Below are positions 34,481 to 45,500 of a DNA stretch of 64,000 nt, piece by piece. The notes below the pieces were generated by a model. It was not told the DNA's origin, made no database searches, and saw only the letters and a program-made list of their open reading frames with translations. Made by a program: the position numbers and the translations under genes. The DNA lies in NCBI GenBank assembly GCA_015069325.1, contig SVIV01000001.1, positions 232,052 to 296,051 on the forward strand, read 5' to 3'. The DNA is from Clostridiales bacterium. Lineage in GTDB: Bacteria > Bacillota > Clostridia > Christensenellales > UBA1242. The first letter of the stretch is position 1; every line of letters starts with the position of its first letter.

Positions 34481-35590
34481 ATGGCAAAGATTATAGATTT
34501 AAAACAAGAGAAAGAGAATGCAATAGTTATTGTTGTTTGTTCTAAAAAAGGTGATAATATTGAAAGAAAAACAGAAGAAATAAATCGTCTGTCTTTTTCT
34601 GCGAATTTGAATGTTGTAAAAAATTTTTATCAAATAATTAAGGATTTTAATAAGGCTTGCGTGATTGGCAGTGGGAAAATTGATGAAATAAAAAATTATA
34701 TTGAATCCTGTGAAGAAATTATAGATGTAGTAATTGTCGATTATCCGCTTACCGGCTCGCAAATGAAAAATCTTTCCGATCAATTTAAAGTGAAAGTTAT
34801 TGATAGGGTGGGGCTTATTATCGATATTTTTGCAGGTGGAGCAAAAAGCCGAGAGGCTCGTTTGCAAGTTAAGCTTGCCCAGGATTTATATGTTTTGCCA
34901 CGTCTTTCTCAAATGCAGGGAACAAGTGGTCGTTTTGGTGGAGCGGGCGTTGGTATGCGCGGACCGGGCGAAACTAAGTTGGAACTTAACAGACGTATTT
35001 TAGAAAAAGAAATGGAAGTATTAAAAAATCAAATAGCAAAAATTAAAGAGCAAAGACAACAATCTCGAAAAGAAAGACTAAAGTCCGACATTCCAAAGAT
35101 AGCACTTGTGGGTTATACTAACTCTGGTAAAACAAGTTTGTTGAATTTGCTTGTTAAAGAAAATGTTTATGCAGATGATAAGTATTTTGCAACGCTTGAT
35201 ACTACCACTCGCAAATTGTTTTTAGGTGAAGGTAAATATGCGGTGCTGACTGATACGGTAGGCTTTATTTCAGATTTGCCACATCAACTAGTTGATGCAT
35301 TTTCTTCAACATTGGAAGAAGCGTCTGATGCAGATTTGTTGCTTCACGTTGTGGATAGTTCGTTAGATAAAGATATCGATGGGAAAAAAGAATATGAAGT
35401 GAATATGCAGGTTACGAATGAGCTTCTTGATAAGTTGGGTGCAACACAAAATCGTATTGTGGTTTTAAACAAATCTGATAAGCTTAGCGCTCCGCAGGTT
35501 GTAAAAGAAAATGAGATTTTGATAAGTGTTAAGACGAGAAAGGGTATTGAAAATTTGTTGGCAAAAATACGTGAAAATTTATTTAAATAA
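34481..35590 (+). CDS. hflX: Ribosome-associated GTPase HflX
   Basis: GTPase that splits stalled or hibernating 70S ribosomes. 369 residues. The N-terminal domain holds the glycine-rich Gly-Thr-Ser-Gly-Arg-Phe-Gly-Gly-Ala-Gly-Val-Gly block (~147-158), followed by a coiled coil (~165-205). The G domain has Gly-Tyr-Thr-Asn-Ser-Gly-Lys-Thr, Thr-Asp-Thr-Val-Gly-Phe and Asn-Lys-Ser-Asp. Typical length is ~410, so it is slightly short. Its predicted mRNA is leaderless, unlike most neighbours. Confidence 0.94.
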   Translation: MAKIIDLKQEKENAIVIVVCSKKGDNIERKTEEINRLSFSANLNVVKNFYQIIKDFNKACVIGSGKIDEIKNYIESCEEIIDVVIVDYPLTGSQMKNLSDQFKVKVIDRVGLIIDIFAGGAKSREARLQVKLAQDLYVLPRLSQMQGTSGRFGGAGVGMRGPGETKLELNRRILEKEMEVLKNQIAKIKEQRQQSRKERLKSDIPKIALVGYTNSGKTSLLNLLVKENVYADDKYFATLDTTTRKLFLGEGKYAVLTDTVGFISDLPHQLVDAFSSTLEEASDADLLLHVVDSSLDKDIDGKKEYEVNMQVTNELLDKLGATQNRIVVLNKSDKLSAPQVVKENEILISVKTRKGIENLLAKIRENLFK

Positions 35591-35591
35591 T

Positions 35592-35621
35592 AAAAGCAAT
35601 CATATGTGATTGCTTTTATTA
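35592..35621. terminator. Bidirectional terminator between hflX and the DUF1858 gene
   Basis: A perfect 11-bp stem (35592-35602 with 35607-35617), loop TATG, directly after the hflX stop and over the convergent gene's end. Confidence 0.88.
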
Positions 35622-35846
35622 TTTGTTTTGTTTGTATGTTTCATTTAGTTTTTCAATTAAAAAATCCACATCAACTTGATGAACAAATGCTGCTTCTTCA
35701 ATTGTTTCTTCTAGGCCCATATGACAAAAAATACAGTGCATACCAAACCCCAAAAAAATATCCCCTAGTTTTTCGTCGAGTTGAATTACATCATCAATAA
35801 TCATATCTTTTGTAATTGATTTAACTTTTAAATTTTTCTTTCTCAT
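35619..35846 (-). CDS. DUF1858 domain protein (hybrid-cluster-associated type)
   Basis: 75 residues. Contains 'Ile-Thr-Lys-Asp-Met-Ile-Ile-Asp-Asp-Val-Ile' and the pattern Phe-Leu-Gly-Phe-Gly-Met-His-Cys-Ile-Phe-Cys-His-Met, with the paired cysteines typical of DUF1858/ScdA-N-like proteins, thought to act in redox or iron-sulfur/NO stress. The start was placed at 35846 because a perfect promoter ends 6 nt upstream; the extra frame to 35864 would lie inside the promoter. Confidence 0.85.
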   Translation of the reverse strand: MRKKNLKVKSITKDMIIDDVIQLDEKLGDIFLGFGMHCIFCHMGLEETIEEAAFVHQVDVDFLIEKLNETYKQNK

Positions 35847-35880
35847 ATTTATATTATACAACAAAAAAAAATAATGTCAA
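35847..35880 (-). promoter_or_regulatory. Leaderless promoter of the DUF1858 gene
   Basis: On the minus strand: TTGACA (35880-35875), a 16-nt spacer, TATAAT (35858-35853), then 6 nt to the ATG at 35846. Both hexamers match consensus; there is no SD. Confidence 0.88.
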
Positions 35881-35937
35881 CTAAATTTTTTTCGATATTT
35901 AATCATATTTTTGAAAAGAGATTAGTAGATTAAGAGT

Positions 35938-36660
35938 ATGGAAAGGCTTAACTCATTAATATCTAAAAATATCATTTCGCTGCAAGAAGGGAAATTGTGT
36001 GGCTATGTGCTGGATCTTGTTTTTGATGAAAATTTAAAAAGGTTTGAAGGTTGTGTTGTGTGCGATGATGAAAATGAAAACACTTTTTTTCTCAGGCGTC
36101 AAGATATGGTTTCTGTAGGAGATGACTGCATAGTTGTTGAAGGGGAAGATAAACTTGAGTTTGAAATTTCGTCTTCATCGGGTAATCCTATCGGGAAAAA
36201 TGTTTATGACGATCAAGGGTGGTGCTTAGGAAAGGTTGTTGATGTGTGTGTTAGCGGAAAATATGTAAAAAAAATAGTAACAAATAAATGTGAAATTCCG
36301 CAATCATTAATATATAAATCAGGAGTTGATTTTATTATTTTTGGAATTCATAAAAAAAGTAAAGATAGAAACAAAAAACTTATTTTTAAAAATCAAGAAA
36401 AATTATCAAATTTTAAAGAAAAATTGCCAAAAAGTGAAATAAAAACAGCAATTAGTTTAATTAACAATAAAACTGGCAATGAAAATCAAATTAGATTATT
36501 TGCAAATCCGAATATATTGCTGGGCAGGACAATTACGAGTGATTTGTTTGGTATGAATAATGAATTAATTGCGAAAAAAGACGAAATAATTAATAAAAAT
36601 ACAATAAAAAACGCAAAAAATCACAATAAATTGAATATTTTAAGCTATTTTAGTAAATAA
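35938..36660 (+). CDS. PRC-barrel domain protein
   Basis: 240 residues with two PRC-barrel-like units: ~7-70 (Ile-Ile-Ser-Leu-Gln-Glu-Gly-Lys-Leu-Cys-Gly-Tyr-Val-Leu-Asp) and ~80-145 (Ile-Gly-Lys-Asn-Val-Tyr-Asp-Asp-Gln-Gly-Trp-Cys-Leu-Gly-Lys-Val). The C-terminal ~95 residues are Lys/Asn-rich and probably disordered. Relatives include sporulation-associated YlmC/YrrD-type proteins, but no precise role can be given. No SD; a TAGATT -10-like box ends 6 nt before the ATG without a clear -35. Confidence 0.75.
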   Translation: MERLNSLISKNIISLQEGKLCGYVLDLVFDENLKRFEGCVVCDDENENTFFLRRQDMVSVGDDCIVVEGEDKLEFEISSSSGNPIGKNVYDDQGWCLGKVVDVCVSGKYVKKIVTNKCEIPQSLIYKSGVDFIIFGIHKKSKDRNKKLIFKNQEKLSNFKEKLPKSEIKTAISLINNKTGNENQIRLFANPNILLGRTITSDLFGMNNELIAKKDEIINKNTIKNAKNHNKLNILSYFSK

Positions 36661-36674
36661 AAGTTGAAATTATT

Positions 36675-36710
36675 AAAGAATAAAATAAAATTTGTTTTAT
36701 TCTTTTTTTT
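36675..36710 (+). terminator. Terminator of the PRC-barrel gene
   Basis: An 11-bp stem AAAGAATAAAA/TTTTATTCTTT (36675-36685 with 36695-36705), 9-nt loop, then T to 36710. Confidence 0.82.
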
Positions 36711-36823
36711 ATGAAAAATTTGGCATATAAATAATTTTTAAAAATAGTAAAAATCTTGTTTAATCGTTTGTATTTTTGATATATTTTGTAGTAAAATATT
36801 ATTAATATAAAGGAGAAAAGAAT

Positions 36824-39502
36824 ATGGTAAGAATAGTGCCAAGAAGGACGAAAGTTAAATTAGAATTTATTAAAGGTTTTACTGCCATTGATATTTTACT
36901 TGCTGTTATTATGTTTGCTATTCTTGCCGTGCTTGCAGCATCAAACTTTCCTGGGCATATTTGGATTGCAATTGTGTGGGGAATTTTTGGCGTGTCAATG
37001 TTTTTTAAAATCGCAGATAGCGATAGGTTTTATGTTACCATCGGGCATCTTTTGCGATATTCGATGCAGAAGAAAAAATATCTAAAAAATCCAACAAAGG
37101 GTAAGGGAAATATAAAGGACATTATTCCTTTTGAAAAAATTTATCAAGACAGATGCATCTCTTACGGAAGCTATTATGCGGAAGTATTGGAAGTGCAACC
37201 AATTTTATTTGGCCTGTTAAATGAGTATAGCCAAAACAATGTTATTGATGTGGGGTTTGGTAATGCACTTAGAAGACTTGATGATGGTCAAGTTTGTGAA
37301 ATTGTAAAAATAAACAAGGCAATGGTGCTGGATAGCTATGCTTACAATGAAAATAAAAAATATGATAGACTTCTTGATCAGCTTTATGAAAAACAAATGA
37401 GTCAAGAGGAAATCGATGCAAGAACTCCAATTTTTGATGAACGTATTTCTTTCATCGAAGATAAAAATAGAACAAATAAAATTTATAAAGACTTCTTCTA
37501 CTTGGTGGTTTTGGGCAAAGATTTGGAAGCACTTGAAAACACAGTTAGTGGTATGGCTGCATCTTTGGCAACAGCACTTACTCCTGTTACGACAAGAAGG
37601 CTTATGGGGGCGGAGCTTGCAGTATTCTTAAGAGCAAACTACAATAGAGAGTTTAATGAAAGAGATTTGGAAAGTGTGCCATTCTCAGAATATGTTGATT
37701 GGGCTATTCCACAAAAAATTAAATTTTCTTCAGCGAAGTATAATATTGATGGACAGAATTATAGGACTTATGCTATTACTGAATATCCTTTGCAGGTTGG
37801 CAATGCATGGGGAGCATCATTCTTCTTGCTTGACCGAACTAAAGTTGTGATGAAATTTAAGAAAGCTCCTAAGTATGAGTCTGAAAGAAAAATTGATAAA
37901 GCCATTATGGATATGGAAACAAAACTTTATAGAACAGGAAAGAGTTCTACTCGAATTGAAATTGAAACTCACCTTGATACACTTCGCAACCTTTTGGCGG
38001 AACTTAAAAATTCAAATCAACAACTTTATGATGTAAATACATTCATTACTTGTGAAGATGCGGCAAGAAAAGATGTTAAAGCAGTGCTTAAGCAAGAAGG
38101 TTATCGTTACACTGAAATGTTTGCAAGACAAATTGATGCATTCATAAGCACTGGTATTTCAATGAGAGACAACATTGTCGAGCTTCAACGTGGAATTCCT
38201 ACATATACTTTAGCAGGTGTTTTCCCATTCATTTCATCAGAACTTCAAGATGAAAATGGGTTCTATCTTGGTGATAATGAATATCCTGTGTTTATTGACT
38301 TTTTCAAACGTGATCCACAAAGAGTAAACTCTAATATGATGATTATTGGAAAGTCTGGTTCAGGTAAATCCTTTGCGACTAAAACACTTCTTGCAAACTT
38401 TGCGGCAGATAATACCAAAATATTTATCTGCGACCCAGAAAAAGAATATGCAGTTCTTTCAGAACAGTTGCACGGGAAACTGATTGATGTAGGTTCATCA
38501 ATTCACGGTATCATCAATCCTTTCCATGTAATCAGGGCTCTTGACAAGAGTGATGACGAAGAAGAAGATGAATATGATGACTATGGGAATAAAATTGTCA
38601 AATTAAAACCAAAAGATGACTCATTTAATCAACACCTACAATTCTTAGAACAATTTTTAAGAACAATTCTGGAAGGTATTTCTTCCGATGCGTTTGAAAC
38701 TATCAACTCACTAGTTTTAGACCTTTACAATAAATTTAATATTAATGAAGATACAAACCTTAAAAATTTAAAACCAACAGACTATCCAACATTTGATGAC
38801 TTGTTTGCGCTGTTAAATGCAAGATTGAAAACAGCTAAAGAAGAATTTCTTATCAACAACTTAAGGGTTGCACAAACTTATATTCGTAAATTTGCCAAGG
38901 GCGGAAGAAATGCAAACCTTTGGAATGGACCTACTTCAATTGAAACAAATGAAAACTTTGTATGTTTCAACTTCCAATCATTGATTGCAGGAAACAACGA
39001 AATGTTGACGTCTGCTCAAATGCTTTTGGTATTTAAGTATATCGAAAGTGAAGTTATCAACAACAAGGATTACAACGAACTCCATAAAACTAATCGTAAA
39101 ATCATTGTTGTCGTTGACGAAGCTCACATTTTTATCAACCCTAAATATCCAATTGCGTTAAACTTTATGACTTCAATGGCGAAACGTATTCGTAAGTATG
39201 GCGGAATGCAAATTGTTATTACTCAAAATATCAACGACTTTGTTGGTTCTGAAGAAATCAAACGTCAATCAACAGCGGTTATTAATGCGTGTCAGTATTC
39301 GTTGATATTCTCTCTTTCTCCAAACGATGTAAACGACCTTATTGAACTTTATAAAAACTCGGGTGGTATTAATGCTGAAGAAAGAAATAGAATTGTTTCT
39401 GCGTCGGTTGGTCAAGCGTTTGTAATTACTTCGCCAACTGCGAGAACGATGGTGCAAGTTCACCCACTTGATTATGTTCACTCTATTATTGAAAAGAAAT
39501 AA
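36824..39502 (+). CDS. VirB4-type ATPase with N-terminal membrane (PrgI-like) region
   Basis: 892 residues. The N-terminal ~90 residues carry two hydrophobic helices (~22-42, ~46-62) and resemble the small PrgI membrane subunit of Gram-positive conjugation systems, apparently fused to the ATPase. The C-terminal half is a VirB4/TraE-family motor: Walker A Gly-Lys-Ser-Gly-Ser-Gly-Lys-Ser (509-516), 'Ile-Cys-Asp-Pro-Glu-Lys-Glu-Tyr' just after it, and Walker B Val-Val-Val-Asp-Glu-Ala-His (Asp765, Glu766). An acidic insertion follows 'Arg-Ala-Leu-Asp-Lys-Ser' near 570. AAAGGAG SD. No relaxase, VirD4, VirB6 or transposition genes are in view; the giant lipoprotein follows 53 bp downstream. Confidence 0.87.
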   Translation: MVRIVPRRTKVKLEFIKGFTAIDILLAVIMFAILAVLAASNFPGHIWIAIVWGIFGVSMFFKIADSDRFYVTIGHLLRYSMQKKKYLKNPTKGKGNIKDIIPFEKIYQDRCISYGSYYAEVLEVQPILFGLLNEYSQNNVIDVGFGNALRRLDDGQVCEIVKINKAMVLDSYAYNENKKYDRLLDQLYEKQMSQEEIDARTPIFDERISFIEDKNRTNKIYKDFFYLVVLGKDLEALENTVSGMAASLATALTPVTTRRLMGAELAVFLRANYNREFNERDLESVPFSEYVDWAIPQKIKFSSAKYNIDGQNYRTYAITEYPLQVGNAWGASFFLLDRTKVVMKFKKAPKYESERKIDKAIMDMETKLYRTGKSSTRIEIETHLDTLRNLLAELKNSNQQLYDVNTFITCEDAARKDVKAVLKQEGYRYTEMFARQIDAFISTGISMRDNIVELQRGIPTYTLAGVFPFISSELQDENGFYLGDNEYPVFIDFFKRDPQRVNSNMMIIGKSGSGKSFATKTLLANFAADNTKIFICDPEKEYAVLSEQLHGKLIDVGSSIHGIINPFHVIRALDKSDDEEEDEYDDYGNKIVKLKPKDDSFNQHLQFLEQFLRTILEGISSDAFETINSLVLDLYNKFNINEDTNLKNLKPTDYPTFDDLFALLNARLKTAKEEFLINNLRVAQTYIRKFAKGGRNANLWNGPTSIETNENFVCFNFQSLIAGNNEMLTSAQMLLVFKYIESEVINNKDYNELHKTNRKIIVVVDEAHIFINPKYPIALNFMTSMAKRIRKYGGMQIVITQNINDFVGSEEIKRQSTAVINACQYSLIFSLSPNDVNDLIELYKNSGGINAEERNRIVSASVGQAFVITSPTARTMVQVHPLDYVHSIIEKK

Positions 39503-39555
39503 TAAATAAATATTGCTTGATTTTTATACTCTTCACGCACAAAAGGAAGGTAATA

Positions 39556-42500
39556 ATGACGAAATCAAAAAAATTGAATATATTTTTATTTAGTTTAGTG
39601 CTTGTGTTATCAAGCCTTCTTTTTGTTGCGTGTGGAAAACCTGATTACTCTCAGGTTTATATTTCAACATCTTCAGAATACGTTGAAGTTTTTGTAGGGC
39701 AAGAAAAAACACTTACAATTACAATTGAAAATCCAGTGGCAAATATGTCAAAACTGGTTAAGGTGCACGTAGAGTCAGATAAATTCTCTATTATAGATAC
39801 GTCCCCTATGGATTATTCGATTACTTACACGATTAGGGGAGATGAAGGTGGTAATGGATCAATTTCTTTTGTGACTGATGATGGTGCAATAGAAAAGACG
39901 GTTGATGTTGTAGTAAGAAAATATTCAGAAACATTCGCTTCTACTTCTCAAAAGATGGTAGTGACTGAACAAAGTATAATGATCCCTTCTGATAATGATT
40001 TTAGTTTTGATGATTATGTATCAGAAAAAGAATTAGATTTTTACTTTTACGGACTTTATGATGAGAGTGCAGAAAATGTTGCCGCAGGTGTTAAAGATGA
40101 CGGCGGAGCATATATAAAATCTTTTGTTTCTGTAAAAGTTGAAAAGATCGGCGAATATGATTATTTGATTTTTGAAGATAAATTTGAAAATCTTTATACT
40201 GTTGCAAAATCTATTCTCTATACGGAAAATAAATTGTATTTCGTCAATGTTGACTATTCACAAGAAGATGGTTATACACTTGCCGGAATCGTTGGCAATT
40301 ATGAGTATTACACAATATCTGCAGGAGAGAAATTCTCATTCGTTGCCAAATACAACACTATTGATGCGGCCGGTGAAAATGTAGAACTTACAGCAATTAA
40401 ACATTTTGTCTATTATAAATCAATTTCTAGTGCTGCTACAGAAATAACTTATAAGGAAAATACTCAAGAAGCAATATTTAATAAAGTTGCAGGTGCACTT
40501 GAAAACACGATTACCATTGAAGGAATTGATAGAGATATTGTTACGTTAATTCCTTCATATACTCCAACGATTGATGGAGTGGGAACGGTCGATTTCCTGA
40601 CTGCATATGTGGTGATAAAGATTAATAATTATAATGAATTAATCAAATTTAAGGCATACAGCGCAAATGACAATGTTGTTACTAGCAAATTTTTAGGGCA
40701 AAGTGTAAGCGGCGATATTGTTTGCTATCAACTTACTTGTGCCCAAGGAAACAAGGCAAATACAAGTTTTGTTGTTGAGTTTTATTATGACGAGTTTGAA
40801 AATTCAAATAATGGGTTAGTAAATTATAAGTGCGAAATTCCAGTTGAAATAAGAAACATTCCAAAAGCATTGTTAATTAATAATATTAGTTATACTCAAG
40901 ATGACAAAAAAGTCGATAATAAAACTATTTTCTATAATTCATATATTGGAACAGCAGGTTGGCGAGCATTTGATTTTGATGTTAATCCAACTGAAGCAGA
41001 ATTTACTTCATTTGCGTTTGATTTAACGGGGACAGGGCTTTCTGTTAAATATAAAAACAGCATTTACAACGAAGCGGATTGTGCTGATGGACTATTATAT
41101 ATTAATGATATGTCTCAAACAATCTATATTCGTGGACAAAATGGCACCGAAGTAAAAAATGAAGCCTTTTTGCCTATTTATGTAGGTATAGATATTCTTA
41201 AAGAAGAAACTTTACAATTTTTCTTCTGCTATTCAATAGAGCCTGGTGTTTCAAAAGCAACTTATGAAGATTCTTATTTTAAGACAAATGGAATATTTGT
41301 TGATCTCAATGCAAGTGATGTTTCATTAGAATTTAAAGAAGAAATATTTGTAGATGCACTTTATCAATCGGCAACAATTTCTCATTTAACGGGGGAAAAT
41401 GTAGTTGCAATTTTCTTACAAAACAGGACGGCAAAATCTGCAACAGAATATTATATAAACTTAAAATTTAAGCCAATTAAGGCAAGCAATCAAATAAGCT
41501 CGTATTTGATTACATTAGATAACGGTTATTCGTTTGAAATTAAGGTAAAGGTTGTTGAGGCGCTACAATCAATTGCAGTTGAAACAACAAATGAAAATAA
41601 TTTAATTAAATTTCAATCAAATGCTCCAAATACATACTATTTATATAGTAAGGACGGAGACGACTGGACAACAAAGACTTTAGACTTCTTTGTATATGCC
41701 AATAACAACCAAAACTCTCAAGCTATAACAGAAGTAGATATTGAGATTACAGATTCTTCAACATTTGCAATCCAAGACCAAACTGCAGATGGCAAAAATT
41801 TCAACATTCAACTTTTCAAAAATGGTGCACTTGAAAATGGAATTATTGTCAAGGCAAAAGGATCTGCTGTAATTGGATTTAAATCAATAGAGATAAGTCT
41901 TGAAAAACAATTATCGCTGTATGCATACAGTTATATTGATGGATTTACAACGAAACAAGTAATTGTAGAAGAAGGTGTAGAAAAGAAACTTAATGCAAGT
42001 TATGTTTCTGTTTATACAAATATAAACAATGAAGATTTGCGAACAATAGTTCTTGACTTTGATACTAGTGGAGACGGCTATATTTTCTATGATTATAGCG
42101 AAGAAGCATATATTTCAAGTGAGTTTGACAAAAAATTTATTTACTGGGAAATTTTAAGCAGTAAAGCAGGTGCAACAACTCAACTTTTATCGCATAAAGA
42201 TGATAGTTTAACAATTGCAGAAGGCACCTTTATTATAGACAACGAAAACGGTAGATTGTCTTTTATTGCAGGTAGTGAAGGACTTAATGGTGGGGAAGAA
42301 ATTTATTTGTTGACTCATATCCAGCAATTTGGAAAAGTCTTTACATATACTACAAGAATACAAGTGCAAAAGTATGTTCCTGTTGACCAAATTAGCTTGC
42401 AAGAAGCAGTAGAAAGCCTAAGTCTTTCAGTTTTAAACCAGAATGCATCAGTAATAGCAATTCCTATTATCACAACCGCAGGTGAAAGTGCGACTAATCC

Positions 42501-45500
42501 TACCATTGGGTGCTCTGTTGAAACTGACGTGGAGTTATTAAAAGGGGTATTTACTCAAGATGATAAGTGGGGCAATAAACTAGATGTGGTTTATGATGAA
42601 GGGACAAATAAAACACTTATTTCTTTATCCATTACGGATGCGTTTATTGCAGAGATTGCAGGCAAAACAGAAAGTTTAACAGCAACACTTAAAATTTTTG
42701 CAAATGACTGGCTTTCAGGGACGATTATTGCTCCTGCGTATAAGGCAGAAGTGCTTTCGTTGCAAATTAATTTTGAAAATGGAACAGAAGCAAATCGTCT
42801 GTCCATTATTACGACACAACATTTAGAATATGTAGCAAACAATCTTTCCGCGCATTATCAACTTCTTTCTATAATAGATGCCTCATCAATGGTAGAAAGC
42901 GAGAAGTTTCCACTAGGGACGCTAGGCGGCTCAATAGTAGGAATAAAAGATTATGCTAAAATTACAGGTTTAGATTATACTAATAGTGAAAAAACAGGGG
43001 TATTTACTTCAATAGCAACAAGTGGATACATTAAAAACATTTCTTTTGAAGGTTCTTTTAATTGGGAAAGCGATGCAAGTTCTGCTGTTGGATTAATTGC
43101 AGGTATCAATGAAGGAACAATTGAAAATATTTCGGTAACAATTAACGCATCTGATATTGCTATGGGCAGTGAGAGATATTTTGGTGGCATTGTTGGAGAA
43201 AATAAGGGTTTGATTTCGCAAGATTTCAGTGTTTATGGCTCATCTAACCCTATTTATAGAGACTCTACTCCAAAGACACTTGTTTATTTCGATTCTACTA
43301 TGAAGATCAAAACAGGGGAAAAGGTTAAAATAGGTGGCGTTGCAGGAGTAAATGGTGGGACAATTCAAAAGATAGATAACGATTCGCTTACTTGTTATGG
43401 ATATACCAATTATACTGCTTTTACAAACATCTCAACTACAGGTAATCAAAGCGGAACAACTTTAGGTGGCATTGCAGGAGTAAACACAAATTTAATTGAC
43501 GGTATTTTAGTTGGCGGACATATTGCAGGATATGGAATGGTGGCAGGTGTTGCAGGGACAAGCACTGGAGAATTGTCATCTCTTACGACGAGAACATTTG
43601 TTCGCTCTCATACAGGACAAATTGCAATTGTTGCAGCGACTAGTAGCGATGTGTCAAACATCACAATTGAAGCGGTTGATAACGGTGCATATGGAAGAGA
43701 AGCATCAATGGCAATTGTTTATACTTCAGAAGATTCTTATACGGCAGAAAAAGAAAGATATTTTGGAGACGGAACAGGAATTACAAGTCTTGTTTCAATA
43801 ACAATTAAAACTTATGTTAACAGAGATGTTACAGGTATTATTGAGGAAGGAGTAAATGACAACATAGCTTCTTCTGCATATCTTGGCGATTTTATTGTTG
43901 TAAAACACGAAGCTGGGGCAGACACAGACATATTGCTTTCAAGTTATACTTTTGGCTTGGCTGCTGAAAAACTTGAAGTATTAGCGGGCTTTGACAATGA
44001 AATGACTGGGGCAGAAGAATTGACAAATAAAGTCTTCTATACATATTTTTATGGCATTGAATCATTCGCGATAGATGCAGGTGCAGCTAACGATCAAATG
44101 GAAAAAGAGTTTGAAACAGTATTTAATCGCCTTACTGCTTCTGCGGACATTTATCCGTTTGAATTTAATATTAAAGACGTTATATTTACAAGCAAAAACA
44201 CAGACGTTTTGACGATTGATCAAAATGGAATTATTCAGATTAAAGGGGCGGGGCTTGCTTATATTAAAGCTCAAAGCATACTCAACTTAAATGAAGGGCT
44301 AGATTTTTATATTTATGTTACAAATTACATCAACAGAGATAGCACTATTTCAATTGTGTATCCAAATGCATCACCTTCAGCAACAGCTTTAGATGAGACT
44401 GAAATTGTATTACGAGCAAATAATGTCGCAACCCTTTATATAAGGCCAGACTACTCTTATGAAACAGCAGATGTGGAAATCTCAGCATTAGGGCGTGGTA
44501 GATATAAAAATGTTATTTTTAATCTAGCAAAAAATGATGAAGTAACGGCGGTAGTTACACTTGACGAAGCAATTTCAGTTAGTCAAGATGGGCAAAGTAT
44601 TTCACTAAGAAGAAATAATGCTGAAGATGATAAATACGAATTGGAGATTCAACCAATTCTCACCTGTCAAGTTGAAGATGTAAGATTTACGGCGAATGTA
44701 AATAAGCATATTGAAAACTCAAAAATCGACTACAAGAAAGGTGCGCTTCGTATAAGCAATAAACGTTATATAGATACGTCTATTTGCACTTCGGTTGATC
44801 TTGTTGATACATTGATGGTTCAATCAACTGCTTCTGATGAAGGAAATCCACTTTATCAAATTATTGATGAAGACGGAAAAGTTGTTCAGACCAATATTGG
44901 TGGAACTCACGGTAATTTATTTAATGTTGATATTACTGTTAGCAAGTCTGAAGATAAAACAACTTATTATAATCACTATTTTGATTTATCAATAAAAGTA
45001 AATCAAGGCAGTGAAGAATTTGCAAATAGATATAACAACAATATTTATAAAAAATATACGTTTGTTGCGTTTGCACAAACAAATATGACTAAAACTGTTT
45101 CGTTTACATTTAGTTTTGATCAAACAGAGATTATTGCAGTGCCTATTGATAATTATTCAAAGTTAGCTGATACTCTTAGCGGAACATTACCAAGCAAGAG
45201 TGAAAAAGCATATCCAGGAGAAAGTGGCGTCCTTGCAATTTCAGTTACGCCTGTTGATGCGGGCTTTGATAGTGTTGTGATACGAAATGCAGATGATAAT
45301 TATCTTCCTGGTAGAACAAATGCAGTATTTACATTGATTGCTAAAAAGACTACAGAATATAATGCTCATTTAAGTCAAAATTCACTATTTGAAAATACTA
45401 CAATAGTTGGATCTCAAGGTAAAAACGGACTTGAAATAAGATTGCAAGATATTATAGATGTTTATAGTGAAACTTATGACGTCAATAAAAACAAGTATGA